Shown piece after piece: positions 32,201 to 41,045 of a stretch of DNA of 64,000 bases. The notes under the pieces were generated by a model. The model was not told the DNA's origin. It made no database searches and saw only the letters and a list, made by a program, of their open reading frames with translations. Within the stretch, counting starts at the first letter, position 1; each line of letters starts with the position of its first letter. The position numbers and the translations under genes are program-made. Source of the DNA: Aedes albopictus (lineage: Eukaryota > Arthropoda > Insecta > Diptera > Culicidae); assembly GCF_035046485.1 (NCBI RefSeq), contig NC_085137.1, positions 375,596,706-375,660,705 of the forward strand, given 5' to 3'.

Positions 32201-33225
32201 GCCGATCTAACGTCAAAAGGTGGATCGCGTTATTCACCTGTTTAACAGTACGAGCCGTCCACCTCGAGGTCGCCTATTCGTTGTCAACAAAATCCTGCAT
32301 TTCCTGCGTCCGTCGGTTCGTTGGCCGTCGAGGATCACCCCTCGAATTCTTTAGCGACAACGGGACCAACTTCCAAGGCGCAGACCGGGTATTGCGGCAC
32401 CAGATTAGTCAGGGACTGGCCGTAACGTTCACCAATACGAACACAAAATGGAATTTCATCCCACCAGGAGCACCTCACATGGGCGGCGCATGGGAACGAT
32501 TGGTGCAGTCAGTGAAGGCCGCAATGGCTGAAGCGTACTCCGAGGGAAAACTAGATGACGAGGGGCTGCAGACGTTGGTCGTGGAGGCTGAATGCATTGT
32601 TAATTCAAGGCCTCTGACGTATTTACCGCTAGACTCAGAAGAGGCGGAGGCGCTCACACCCAACCATTTTTTGGTGCTGAGTTCAAGTGGGACGAAAACC
32701 GGTTCCGCAGGAGACTCAGCTGCAATGCACAGTGAATTGGAGCACCGAGAATTACTGGGAAGATCATGGCAGCTAATCCAGCGTCAAATAGACGTCTTCT
32801 GGAAACGCTGGCTGACGGAGTACCTGCCGGTGATTCGTCGGCAATCGAAGTGGTTCAAGGACACACGAACACTGGAAGTCGGAGACCTGGTGATGGTTGC
32901 GGAGCCGACGAAGCGTAGCGGATGGGAACGGGGAAGAATCGTCCGCACGATTTCAAACTCAGACGGCCGACACCGACAGGCCATCGTAAAGATTGGAATG
33001 AAGAACGTGCTGCGTCCAGTGTCACGGTTGGCGCAGCTTGACCTTAAGGTTCATGGTGAGACTCCGGAAGGGCCCGGAGCACACCCGGGGGAGACTGTCG
33101 GCGCAGAAGTCGACAAGCTGGCAACCCTGCCATGCGATGCTCCGGAAGCGTCGCATTCATGTTCAAAGCGTCGCGTCCGCGGACAAAAGCGACGCGATGA
33201 CAGCTGTGACAGACAAGCTGAGTGA
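29224..33225 (+). CDS. BEL Pol polyprotein (protease part, RT, RNase H, integrase)
   Basis: 1333 residues from the ATG at 29224. The aspartic-protease LDEGS motif lies just upstream of that ATG in the same frame (Asp codon 29209-29211), so the ATG start would omit the catalytic residue; the ATG is nominal. RT has Asp334 and YVDD at 410-413. RNase H carboxylates are Asp600, Glu644, Asp674 and Asp720. The integrase zinc site is His912, His917, Cys947 and Cys950, and the catalytic triad is Asp983, Asp1045 and Glu1091. A C-terminal DUF5641-like tail contains LEVGDLVMVAEP. The last 43 codons lie inside the 3' LTR. All catalytic residues seen are intact. Confidence 0.93.
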   Translation: MTLVENDLIASLGIQGTPLPLCLRWTGNTSRLEKESQQVTIEITGVGQKKRHQLLNARTVKNLGLPRQTFQMEEAEEKYQHLKGIPVTSYENVVPRILIGIDNLRLALPLKVREGKEESAPVAVKTRLGWCVYGPQGCQKRKSYSFHICECSCDETLHDTVKEFFAVEATGAGPVDIPLTQEEEKALMIMEETTRRVGNRFETGLIWKQDKVEFPDSYSMAVLRMECLERRMDRNPGLKDNLHRQITEYEAKGYAHKATKAEMEAADPRRVWYLPVGAIINPKKPEKVRVIWDAAAKVEGVSLNSQLLKGPDLLSSLPAILFRFRQYGVAVSSDIQEMFHQIKIREADKHSQRFLWRDKPSDEPSIYLMDVATFGSTCSPASAQFVKNLNAEQHRDRYPDAADAIVDDHYVDDCLMSFGSEEEAAKVARDVRHVHGNGGFKLHNWRSNSSKVLEQLGEVQPEPDKQLNLVDGKKSERVLGMLWSPSTDELSFSTQMSEEVQTLIQTETRPTKRQVLRCVMTLFDPLGLLSPFLIHGKVLIQDLWREGTQWDEQVSDEVNEKWKRWLRMLEYIAEVRVPRCYFHKATRENYRNSEYHVFVDASEEAYSCAIYLRTLSESGDPQCCLVAAKSKVAPIKPWSIPKLELQGCVLGVRLAKFVKENHSLSVSKTFFWCDASVALGWIKADPKSYRQFVSCRVGEILEHTSTNQWRWVPSKDNPADEATKWGSGPYFDPESKWFHGPNFLRLPENEWPQPKARVAAPTEEMRASILHHCSFVPVIDFDRFSSWDRLQRATAYTRRFIHNSAKRQPKFTGQLSQAELRAAEEVIIKLVQLECYPDEIAALTNKAPNEIDQSVVTKGSSIYRLMPMLDNVGVLRERGRIGAVKDVCYDVRHPVILPRNHRVTKLLVQRFHQRYRHGNAETVVNEIRQLYTIPRLRLVVKQVTRDCTVCKVRRARPVIPLMAPLPLARVAHHQRPFTYTGVDYFGPLLVKQGRSNVKRWIALFTCLTVRAVHLEVAYSLSTKSCISCVRRFVGRRGSPLEFFSDNGTNFQGADRVLRHQISQGLAVTFTNTNTKWNFIPPGAPHMGGAWERLVQSVKAAMAEAYSEGKLDDEGLQTLVVEAECIVNSRPLTYLPLDSEEAEALTPNHFLVLSSSGTKTGSAGDSAAMHSELEHRELLGRSWQLIQRQIDVFWKRWLTEYLPVIRRQSKWFKDTRTLEVGDLVMVAEPTKRSGWERGRIVRTISNSDGRHRQAIVKIGMKNVLRPVSRLAQLDLKVHGETPEGPGAHPGETVGAEVDKLATLPCDAPEASHSCSKRRVRGQKRRDDSCDRQAE
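33087..33094 (+). other. BEL polypurine tract
   Basis: GGGGGAGA stands two bases before the 3' LTR, within the pol coding sequence, as expected for the plus-strand primer. Confidence 0.65.
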
Positions 33226-33860
33226 CAGCGAGACCCGGATTGGACTGACAGTTTGACACGAGGGATGAAGCAATCATTCTTGTAAAGATTGTGGAAGAAG
33301 CGAGTTGTTCTCGGAGCGAGTAGAAATTAAAAGTTAAAGTTAAATCGACCCTATTGGGCAATTTCCGTTCAGTTAGTTCTCAAAGATTGGTGACTTGGTT
33401 GGTGACTGTGTCCGATTCTCGGCCGGGAGAAAATTTAGCCGGAATAGTCGGTCTGTAATCCCAGCAGCAGAAAGTGAGGTTAGTTTAGTCTAGGAGGTTT
33501 CTCGTGTGCACCCAATTAATGCTTGATATCCACAGTCCGAGACGTGCACTGCGCTGCCATTCCCAGTCGAGTGTTCCGCTAGATCCGTCCGCAAATTCCG
33601 CTAGGTCCTGAAAAGAAAGTAAGAGATGATTAGCAGTGTTAATATCAAATAATAATATAAATTGAATTTAGATCTGTAGGTGTAGAGGTTATAGATCTGA
33701 ACCGTAGGTGTGCAAGCCGGAAGGGCCCACCGAATTGTGAGTAGAGGTTATAAAACGTAAAACATGTACTTACCATTGAAATTTACTTGCAGTTGAAGCA
33801 TTAATATAACAGCTATCAAAACCGGTAACGTCTATTCACTGCACCCTACCTGCGTTGATA
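33096..33860 (+). repeat. BEL 3' LTR
   Basis: Identical to the 5' LTR except T at 33681. It supplies the last codons and the stop (TGA, 33223-33225) of pol. Confidence 0.93.
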
Positions 33861-33894
33861 ATCATGAACGCTCTGTGTCATGATCATATAAATT

Positions 33895-33965
33895 GCTAAT
33901 TGCATGAGTTGTAAATGTAGAGAAGAGAAAGAAAGTAGAAAAAAGACAAAGTAAGAAGGTTACTG
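33895..33965. repeat. SINE family C fragment
   Basis: Purine-rich stretch (GCATGAGTTGTAAATGTAGA ...) matching 8690-8755, left just outside the BEL element. Confidence 0.5.
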
Positions 33966-34510
33966 CATATCACGCCTAATGGATACACTAAAAATAGCTA
34001 ATATGTTTAATTCCCATGTTAATCGCAACCAAAATTTCCTGAATATTCCAGGCGTGAATTCTGGTTCTTAACGTTTTACCCCCTCTACAACAACGTTAAA
34101 ATGGATAAATAAAACTCTGAACTGAGAATATGCTAGAATGTCTAATGTGGCACAATACTATCGTTTTCAACAAATCACCTTCACAACTAGCGAAGTATTA
34201 AGAACACGCTATTATCATATTAAAATTTGATTGACCAAATAACCAGGATAAAAAGAGGCCCGTCACACCATCTTTATCGCTCCATGCAAGGAATACGTCA
34301 TACTTCAGTCATGTATCATATACCTAGCCACTTCTGATTAATCTGTTTACAAAAACATCATTGTAGACGCGTAGACATTCACGCGTTCTTGTTTTGGTCG
34401 CCAAACCGGTCTACACGTCATCGCGTCGCTGTTTTATCTTTTTTTTTATTGCTGCCGCGCAAAAACCGGGTCAACGATTCTCATTATGTTGTTTTGCCAT
34501 CCCTATACAG
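33966..34510 (+). other. CDO intron 2, distal part
   Basis: Unassigned sequence with a T-rich tract (34437-34450) ending in the acceptor TATACAG at 34510. The open frame that continues upstream of the exon is intronic. Confidence 0.45.
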
Positions 34511-34979
34511 GTACACGCGCAATCTAGTTGATGCTGGCAATGGCAAATTCAACCTGATGATCCTTTGTTGGAACGAAGGCCATGCTTCGGCCATCCACGA
34601 CCACGCCGACTCACACTGCTTCATGAAGATGCTCAAGGGACAACTGACCGAGGTGCGTTTCGCGTGGCCCAAGGACAAGACGGTCAACGAAGACTGCAAG
34701 GCCGACATTGGGAACAGCAATGGATCGGGGGAAATCGAGTACGATGGCGAGGAACTGGAGGAAACCTCCCGGTCCACCATGGAGACCAATGGAGTGTGCT
34801 ACATCAACGATAACCTTGGGCTTCACCGGGTTGAAAACCCTAGCCACTCGGATGTTGCTGTTTCGCTGCATTTGTACTGTCCGCCGTTCGACACGTGCTC
34901 CATTTTCAACAAGCAGACTGGCAAACGGACCAAATGTAAGGTCACATTCTGGAGCAAATACGGCAAGCGAGAAACCCAG
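34511..34979 (+). CDS. CDO: Cysteine dioxygenase, catalytic exon
   Basis: Residues 98 (third base) to 254 of the predicted protein, the cupin core. YTRNLVDAGNGKFNLMILCW is nearly identical to vertebrate CDO1. Iron ligands are His127 and His129 in HDHADSHCF and His203 in GLHRVEN. Cys134 and Tyr220 (LHLYCPPF) are the pair that forms the activating Cys-Tyr thioether in characterised CDOs. An acidic Ser/Gly/Glu-rich insertion at about 166-188 (GSGEIEYDGEELEE) is absent from the vertebrate enzyme and probably forms a surface loop. The exon starts after CAG at 34510 and ends GAAACCCAG|GTTTGT, phase 0. Confidence 0.96.
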
Positions 34980-35058
34980 GTTTGTATTGGATAGCTTCAA
35001 TGCCCCGATTTTGGCGCCTGATCCGGAAATTTAACGTTTTGTATTCTCGTATTTGCAG

Positions 35059-35067
35059 GACAACTGA
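35059..35067 (+). CDS. CDO: Cysteine dioxygenase, last codons
   Basis: After a 79-bp intron (donor GTTTGT at 34980, acceptor ATTTGCAG at 35058) the frame reads Asp-Asn-stop, giving a C-terminus ...KRETQDN like the Asn-rich end of known CDOs. If the intron were retained the protein would end VCIG instead. Splicing is preferred but unproven. Confidence 0.65.
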   Translation, partial: DN

Positions 35068-35420
35068 AAACACTAGGGCAAGGTACGCTCAAACCAGTAA
35101 CCAAGCGACTGTGAAAAGCTTCAAAAGCATGGAAACGTAAGAGTGAGATAGTTGAATGGGAGTTGAGACCACATTCAAGCATTCAATTGCGATTTTAGAT
35201 TTCTTAGGATTTAAAGAATGAAAATTTACCTAATCTGGTAATTTACATATTGTAACGTCAAACCGTTTATTATAATTGTTATTACATTTTACAACTGCAT
35301 TTAATTATATTTTATTATAATAAATCTGATAAATAATCAATGAGTTTTTAACACATTGTTTGATGACTTACTCCAATGACTTTCTCCTATCCTAACCGGT
35401 TGAATAAAGTTGATTATAAA
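35068..35420 (+). other. CDO: CDO 3' UTR with poly(A) signals
   Basis: AT-rich sequence with AATAAA at 35319-35324 and again at 35403-35408, either of which could direct 3' processing. Confidence 0.55.
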
Positions 35421-36800
35421 TATAACATTTACGAAACAAAACTGTCAGATTTCCAAAAAATGCTAATGGTGGTTACGACACGTCGATTATGCAAGCATAG
35501 ATAATCACTTGTCACTGAAGTAAAGCTTGGCTGTAACCATCAAGACATAAAGGTAGGTAATTTAATTTTGCTGATGGCGATGCAGATAATTCTTTTTATG
35601 CTTACGACCTCTTATCGGGTACAAAAGAGAATAAAAATAACTATTAAGAAAAAAAAAATAAAAACAAAAAAAAAACTATTGAAAAATGAAAAATTCTACT
35701 CACTATAGAAAAAAATTATTTTTCTATTGAAAATGGAGTCATGAGCAGCTATGTTTTTCGTCCCTTCAATATTTTAGGATTTTAGAATTATTTAGGGTAA
35801 TGGGAATAAAGCTACTGCCACATGTGGGAATCTGCAGAACTAATCTTTGGAATAGTTTGGCTTCTCTGGACTATCCCAAAAGAACTTTAAAGTAGTTCGT
35901 ACAATTTTAGATGTTTGACGTTACAGTTCATATCGCAAGTATTTACTATAGCGACTGAGACGACTGAGACATGTAGTGCTAAATTTCAGGAAAGTTTGTA
36001 CGACTCTGAATAATGATTTCTATCAGTATTCAAATAAGTCCAGTGACCATAGTTGAGTAGGCAACGTTGCTCTGTATAACGTATATGAATATGACTACTA
36101 GTCAACTAGCGGTTACGAATGTAGATCTGCCCTTCTGAGTATTTGGTTGGTCTGGAAAATTCCAGAAGAATGTAGGTCCTTGAATGGCCCAAAATCATAG
36201 ATCGTAAGTTTAGCTACAGCGAAATACAGGGGATACTCAAAATAACTGGGACAGGTAAAATTTTCACTTTTCAAAAATGTTCAACTATCATTCATCCAAA
36301 TAAACTTGACAAGTTTGTTCTAGTCGTTTGTCTCATTTTCAAATATTCACGAATGTAATCGCATAACAGTCACACTGGAAATACACACTGGTCTCATTGC
36401 GTACCGCCAATCATATTTTGGTCTTATTATTTGTTCAACTATTCGCCCAGCATAGAAGAAGAGCTGTAGAAGATTTCATTTCATAAAGATTCATTTTGAA
36501 TTTTTGGCAAATTTTTGAAATTTTGATCCTTTTCCATACTAACGCAAATAGCAAACTTTGGGCTCCATTTTTCCCATGCCTACTTTTGTCGAATGTGACT
36601 GTTATGCAGTTATGGGCAGTTGAACATTTTTTGGAAAGTGTAATTTTACCTTTCCCATTTGTTTTGAGTATCCCTTGTAGTTTGTTAGGCATGGAATATA
36701 TTGTTCCTCCCTTTTCTTGGGGTTACTGGTATACAAATGAACCCTCTAAGCAGAATACCCTCATCGAATGAGTGTAATCATTTTTGTCCTTTTCAAATCC
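35421..36800. other. Intergenic, unassigned
   Basis: No gene is seen. A-rich run at 35648-35680. The chance ORFs at 36435-36771 lie on both strands of the same AT-rich stretch. Confidence 0.35.
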
Positions 36801-36804
36801 GCCC

Positions 36805-36878
36805 TATTTTGCTTATCCTTTGACAAATACGCGTATTTCGACTACCATTTGTAATCTTCCTCAGTGTGGTATACAAAG
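36805..36878. repeat. Diverged copy of the 39.1-kb palindrome arm
   Basis: ATCCTTTGACAAATACG...GTATTTCGAC...CTTCCTCAGTGT parallels the arm sequence at 39125-39180. Confidence 0.5.
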
Positions 36879-36879
36879 C

Positions 36880-37212
36880 TTGCATCAGAGATTAGTATTC
36901 TATGAGTTTTCTTGGGTTCTCCAGTTAGCCTAGCAGTTAAGGCTATGGATCGCCAATCCGGAGACGGCGGGTTCGATTCCCGTTGCGGTCGGGAAAATTT
37001 TCTTGCTTCCCTGGGCATAGTGTATCATTGTACTTGCCTCACAATATATAAATTAATGCAATGGCAGGCAAAGAAAGCCCTTCAATTAATAACTGTGGAA
37101 GTGCTCAAAGAACACTAAGTTGAAAGAGGCAGGCCAAGTCCCAGTGGGGACGTAGAGCCATAAAGAAGAAGAAGAAGAGTTTTCTCTGCCAATGATAATG
37201 TTGCATATGTAT
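36880..37212 (-). mobile_element. Old SINE subfamily A fragment interrupted by a younger SINE
   Basis: 36880-36912 (TTAGTATTCTATGAG) and 37186-37210 (CTGCCAATGATAATGTTGCA) are consecutive parts of the subfamily A body on the minus strand, with part of the body lost, split by the SINE at 36913-37176. Confidence 0.6.
36913..37176 (+). mobile_element. tRNA-derived SINE, second subfamily, full length with TSD
   Basis: 264 bp on the plus strand. The tRNA-like head (AGTTAGCCTAGCAGTTAAGG with B box GGTTCGATTCCC) is followed by the body and an (AAG)n tail at 37162-37176. Target duplication GAGTTTTCT lies at 36904-36912 and 37177-37185. Confidence 0.88.
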
Positions 37213-38132
37213 ACCCGGATAAAAACTAACCATAGGGTGTTTGGTGAAAACCATTCCTGCACCATACAGTGTACCAGCTACAATATTATATATTGTAATG
37301 AAATGGTTCACTAAAAGCTTCGCACATTGTAGCTACTATACATTTACATTCGATTTTTATGTAACAATATATTATACTGTTTTCTTACGTTTGAACCATT
37401 CACTTTTCCGAAACTTTTTTACCGTGTGGTGCCCTAATTTCGTGCGGGTCCAAATTTCGCTAACTGATAAGTTTTAGAAACCAAAATCATAGAACTAGTT
37501 GTTGAATTTTCCATATTTCACTTAAGGTACTATAGGTAAAGCAAAAGTTGGACAATTTCACAATTAGTTTTACGATTATGATATCTAAATCTTAACAGTT
37601 GGCGAAATTTGGACCCGCACGAAATTAGGGCACCCCACGGTAATTATTTATTCAGTTTTAGTTTTTTTTCGTGCTTTGTTTTGTTGATGTTTGTGACTTT
37701 TTTGATGCAAAGGAAAGGAAAGAAAAAAAAAGTGAATAAGTTGAAACATCAATTTATTTAAAGTCAATAAAATGTTTAAATAAGTAGTAAACCAGATGTC
37801 TTAAGAACTGCAGATCCAAGAGATATGTAGAGTGCGATGAGAGGAATACGATTGACGAATTTATCTTTGACGTAGAGCCATGATTAACATATGGACTGGA
37901 CTGAACACTGAAAGAAATTCTAATATAGGTTCGTCTGTGGGTTCGCTTTTTAACCTAACTTACACTTGAATCGAACTTGACAGTTTTCTCATGAGTTGTT
38001 ATGTATTTCCCCGTGTATTTCAAACTTAAGTCAAACTGGAGCCTCAATATTGCAATAACGGTTAAGCACGCTGTAATGATACTTATGTACCTCGTCACCC
38101 ACTTCATGCAACTACATTAGTGGTCTAATAAA
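37213..38132. repeat. Dispersed repeat block, copy A
   Basis: From CCCGGATAAAAACTAACCAT to ACATTAGTGGTCTAATAA this matches 49806-50612 nearly throughout. Differences are the 220-bp MITE insertion at 37422-37641 here and small indels. It shows no coding content and no inverted ends. Confidence 0.75.
37422..37641. mobile_element. 220-bp MITE, CCGTG-GGTGCCC family
   Basis: Inverted ends CCGTGTGGTGCCCTAATTTC and GAAATTAGGGCACCCCACGG, each continuing into GTGCGGGTCCAAATTTCG or its complement. It is absent at the matching point of copy B (about 50005), so it is a genuine insertion. TA lies at each end. Confidence 0.8.
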
Positions 38133-38159
38133 TACTTTATGGTAAAATTGCAGTGGTTT

Positions 38160-38435
38160 ATCAAACTTCGAGAATTCTTAAGTGCACGAAATATGGGCAC
38201 CTCACGGTACTTAAACTATTCGATGGACATCACTGCAATTTGCAGCGAAATATAAATATATCAGATAAATTTCTTCAATAATATTTAGTGCTGGCACTGT
38301 AGCTCCCAAGAAAAATATAAATTAGATAACTTTAACTTCACATTATACAAGATAGTTACAGCATTAGTTTTAATTTGTTCGACAGTGCACGGGTTCCAAA
38401 TTTCGTTTAAAATGGGTCCAAATTTCGCTCACTCT
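38160..38435. repeat. Fragments of the CCGTG-GGTGCCC MITE family
   Basis: A right-end-like GTGCACGAAATATGGGCACC...CACGGTAC at 38194-38215 and CCAAATTTCG motifs at 38395-38430 belong to the same family, without complete ends. Confidence 0.5.
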
Positions 38436-39065
38436 AAAAGACGTAGAATTTGCCTAAATGTGTTAATTTTCAAAACGTAGCATACTCGAAACCATAATAT
38501 GTAGATAAAATCGATGTCTGTGACGAAATATGAGTGAATATTTGCTGTTTCCCATGTTCGTCCCAGATGTTTACATTAAGATTTCTAAATATCTTTCTGT
38601 AGCTTTAAGGGTAATTATTTTTGACGTTTGTTTTGCTATTTAATTGACATCTTGATTAAACAATATATTGTTTGTTCATGTGTTTGCTATTTGAATCAAA
38701 TGTTTACTAACTTTACTGATGGTCAGTAATGTGAATCAGTTAATTTTGTTTAATTGTAGATTTTTACATTTTGTGCCATTGGGCACATTCCTCTTTAGGT
38801 TAGTTCTAGTAAAGTGTCGTCTTCCAAATTTGTGTTCTGGCAATAAGGCTTACAACAATAATTTTCTTGAATGAAACTAGCGGCTGTAAGCTATTGCCCC
38901 CAATGTTTGGGTAAATGAAATCATCCCGAGCTTACTTAGTATTCCCACATTTATAAATTTGTTCATTTTTTTTTCACTTTCTATGTAGTTTATGAGCAGT
39001 CCCTACCTAACTTTAAACCAATTAAAATATGATGATGATTAACCTGGGCTTGTTAGGGGAATATC

Positions 39066-39320
39066 TGTAAATAAAAAGAAAATCGGGTTAAGTACGGTTC
39101 CTTTGAATTCCACTAAGAATTTTCATCCTTTGACAGATACGTATTTCGACCTCAACTGTAAGGTCGTCTTCAGTGTCTTGTACTTGACTCGACTCGAGTC
39201 AAGTACAAGACACTGAAGACGACCTTACAGTTGAGGTCGAAATACGTATCTGTCAAAGGATGCAAATTCTTAGTGGAATTCAAAGGAACCGTACTTAACC
39301 CGATTTTCTTTTTATTTACA
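39066..39320. repeat. 255-bp near-perfect palindrome
   Basis: The arm TGTAAATAAAAAGAAAATCG... (39066 onward) is mirrored to 39320 with essentially one mismatch and no loop; the centre is ACTCGACTCGAGT near 39193. A single arm occurs as an independent retroposon at 60282-60427, so this is two copies joined tail to tail at the GACTC end. Confidence 0.85.
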
Positions 39321-39404
39321 ATTAAAATAGTTATGAAAACTATTATTATTAATCAAATCATGCGATGGCCGCAAGTACACATGAACCTCTAAAACAAAGT
39401 TATA

Positions 39405-39860
39405 AAGAAGAGTGCACGAAATTAGGGACCCATAAAAATAGTGGGTTTCTAATTTCGCCAACACCATAAGTGTTGAAACAAAATAAGAAAACAACATTTT
39501 GAAGTAACTTTATTGTGTATTATAATAAAACATATGGAATTGAAATACATAATTAAACATATATTGGAATCTTTACTTTTTCTAGAGATCGAAAAACTTG
39601 TTCACTTCTGTGAGTGTTGTTTTTCTCGTATCTCTGAATATAGCATCTGATATTTGCGAACATTTGCAATTTATTTTTCAATCTTTGACATAAATCAAAT
39701 TTTTAATTTCTTTTTTTGTGAATTGTATTGAGATCAAATGCAGTTTTGAGGCTATAGCAAATTTTGGATGATTCTGCTGTTAATTAGATAATAATGCTTT
39801 CAGATGTGAGAAGTTAACGAAATTTGGGCCCGCGCGAAATTAGGGCATACCCCACGGTAT
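39405..39860. repeat. Further fragments of the CCGTG-GGTGCCC MITE family
   Basis: GTGCACGAAATTAGGGACCC at 39411 and CGCGAAATTAGGGCATACCC with CACGGTA at 39834-39860 are both right-end-like sequences. No matching left ends were found. Confidence 0.55.
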
Positions 39861-39884
39861 CATGAGCAGTGCTGAAAAATTCAT

Positions 39885-40358
39885 TTTTTTTTCTCCCCTG
39901 TTGGGGAAATTAAGCCACTGCGTCCAATAGGCTGAACTTTTGTGGCATGTCCCGTTTTAATATTCGCATCTAGCCAGCTAATCACCATGTGTCAAGTAAT
40001 CAGCTACTGCCAAGACGCGTCGTCTCCCAGTCAGGTGCAATGGAATTGATAAACTCCAAGACCTTCCCAGGTTTTGCAGACCAGATCTCACTGGGTTGCA
40101 AGCAACCACTATTTAGAAATCTTTGCCTGCGCGTGTATAAAGCACCACAACTGCAAAGCAGATGTTCCGAGGTTTCACGTTCCGTATTACAGAAACGACA
40201 GATATCACTCTGAATATGGCCAATATTTTTCAAGTGATACCTGCTCGGGCAGTGCCCAGTTACTAGGCCAGTGTATGTACATAGAGCTCTCTTGTTGAGC
40301 ACTAAGAGCTTTTTGGTTTTATAAGCATTTGGTGTTATAAATCGTTTTGACTGATTGC
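39885..40358 (-). pseudogene. LINE 3' fragment (C-terminal domain and 3' UTR)
   Basis: Second copy of the RNase H-type LINE at 3.2 kb. On the minus strand it carries SKRFITPNAYKTKKLLVLNK, TGHCPSRYHL and the CRFC...SEHLLCSCGAL zinc-binding motif, ending ...DWE, then a 3' UTR containing CCCCAACAGGGGAG and an A-rich end at 39885. It is cut off at its 5' side by the hairpin MITE at 40359. Confidence 0.85.
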
Positions 40359-40522
40359 AAGTCACGGAAAACCGGTATTTTTTTCAATATTTAAGGTAAA
40401 TGTCACGGATTACCTTTGAAAAATGCCAAATGATATTCACCGTGAATATCATTAGCATTTTTCAAAGGTAGTCCGTGACATTTACCTTAAATATTAGAAA
40501 AATGGCGGTTTTTCCGTGACTT
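40359..40522. repeat. 164-bp hairpin MITE
   Basis: Arms AAGTCACGGAAAAACC-type and its complement GGTTTTTCCGTGACTT, with an inner long match (AAGGTAAATGTCACGG and its mirror; CATTTTTCAAAGGTA). Almost no loop (GATATTCACCGTGAATATC). Confidence 0.75.
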
Positions 40523-41045
40523 TCTTGCAGAACTGGTCTAGCCGCACAAGTTTTTCATATACCATATTCTCAGGTTCGGCTTCTAAAATGAGCTGTATGT
40601 GATTGAATTTAGATATGAAGAAATGAAGTTTTCAGCACTGCATGAGCAAAGATTTCCATTCTGGATAAAAGTCAGTAGCTAATAATTAAGGTATGCAGTT
40701 TGAAAGCAGTCTTCGGCAAAGTTGTAGCTTATAAAGTTGCCTAGGGATACCAGGGGTTCACTAACCCTCTAGAGCACCACTCTATTGGTCATGTAAAATT
40801 TGTTGTTCAGCAATTGAAAGGGATTTCTTTCCGTTTCTACTATATATATGGAAAAGTATATATTCTGTACACTTTAATATAATTCCAGAAATATTGTAAA
40901 CGATAACAATTTTTAATGTCAACTGTGAAATGCATCCTGACTGCAAATTATTATAGCTGGTCGTTTCATTGATTTGCTCCTAATCAATTCCTGTACAAAC
41001 CTAATTGAAGAACACAAGCAGGTCTAAATGCATCGATGGGCTATT
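40523..41045. other. Intergenic, FAM136A 3' side
   Basis: No gene is seen. On the minus strand possible poly(A) signals (ATTAAA-type) lie around 40870-40915. Confidence 0.35.

Larger units (their letters stand above)
26649..33860 (+). mobile_element. BEL/Pao LTR retrotransposon, nearly intact
   Basis: A 7212-bp element with 765-bp LTRs (26649-27413 and 33096-33860) that differ at one position only (C at 27234, T at 33681). The 5-bp duplication ATCAT flanks it at 26644-26648 and 33861-33865. Between the LTRs are gag (27428-29227) and pol (29224-33225). It lies in CDO intron 2 in the same orientation as the gene. One LTR difference indicates a very recent insertion. The only obvious lesion is a reading-frame change at the gag/protease boundary. 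Confidence 0.95.
14724..35067 (+). other. CDO: Cysteine dioxygenase gene, coding span (three coding exons)
   Basis: Coding exons 14724-15016, 34511-34979 and 35059-35067 join in frame to a 256-residue protein, longer than the roughly 200 residues of vertebrate CDO1. The extra length is the Asn-rich N-terminus and an acidic insertion at about residues 166-188. Intron 2 is 19,494 bp and carries a full BEL element plus many smaller repeats. Intron 3 is only 79 bp. All splice phases agree (2 then 0). Confidence 0.9.

Noticed and set aside
27503..33361. Antisense and alternative-frame ORFs across the BEL element
   Set aside because: They overlap gag and pol in other frames and show no domain; they are composition shadows.
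34389..34510. Open frame preceding the CDO catalytic exon
   Set aside because: It is intronic: the acceptor at 34510 restores the known YRYTRNL junction with the first exon, and the upstream residues match no CDO.
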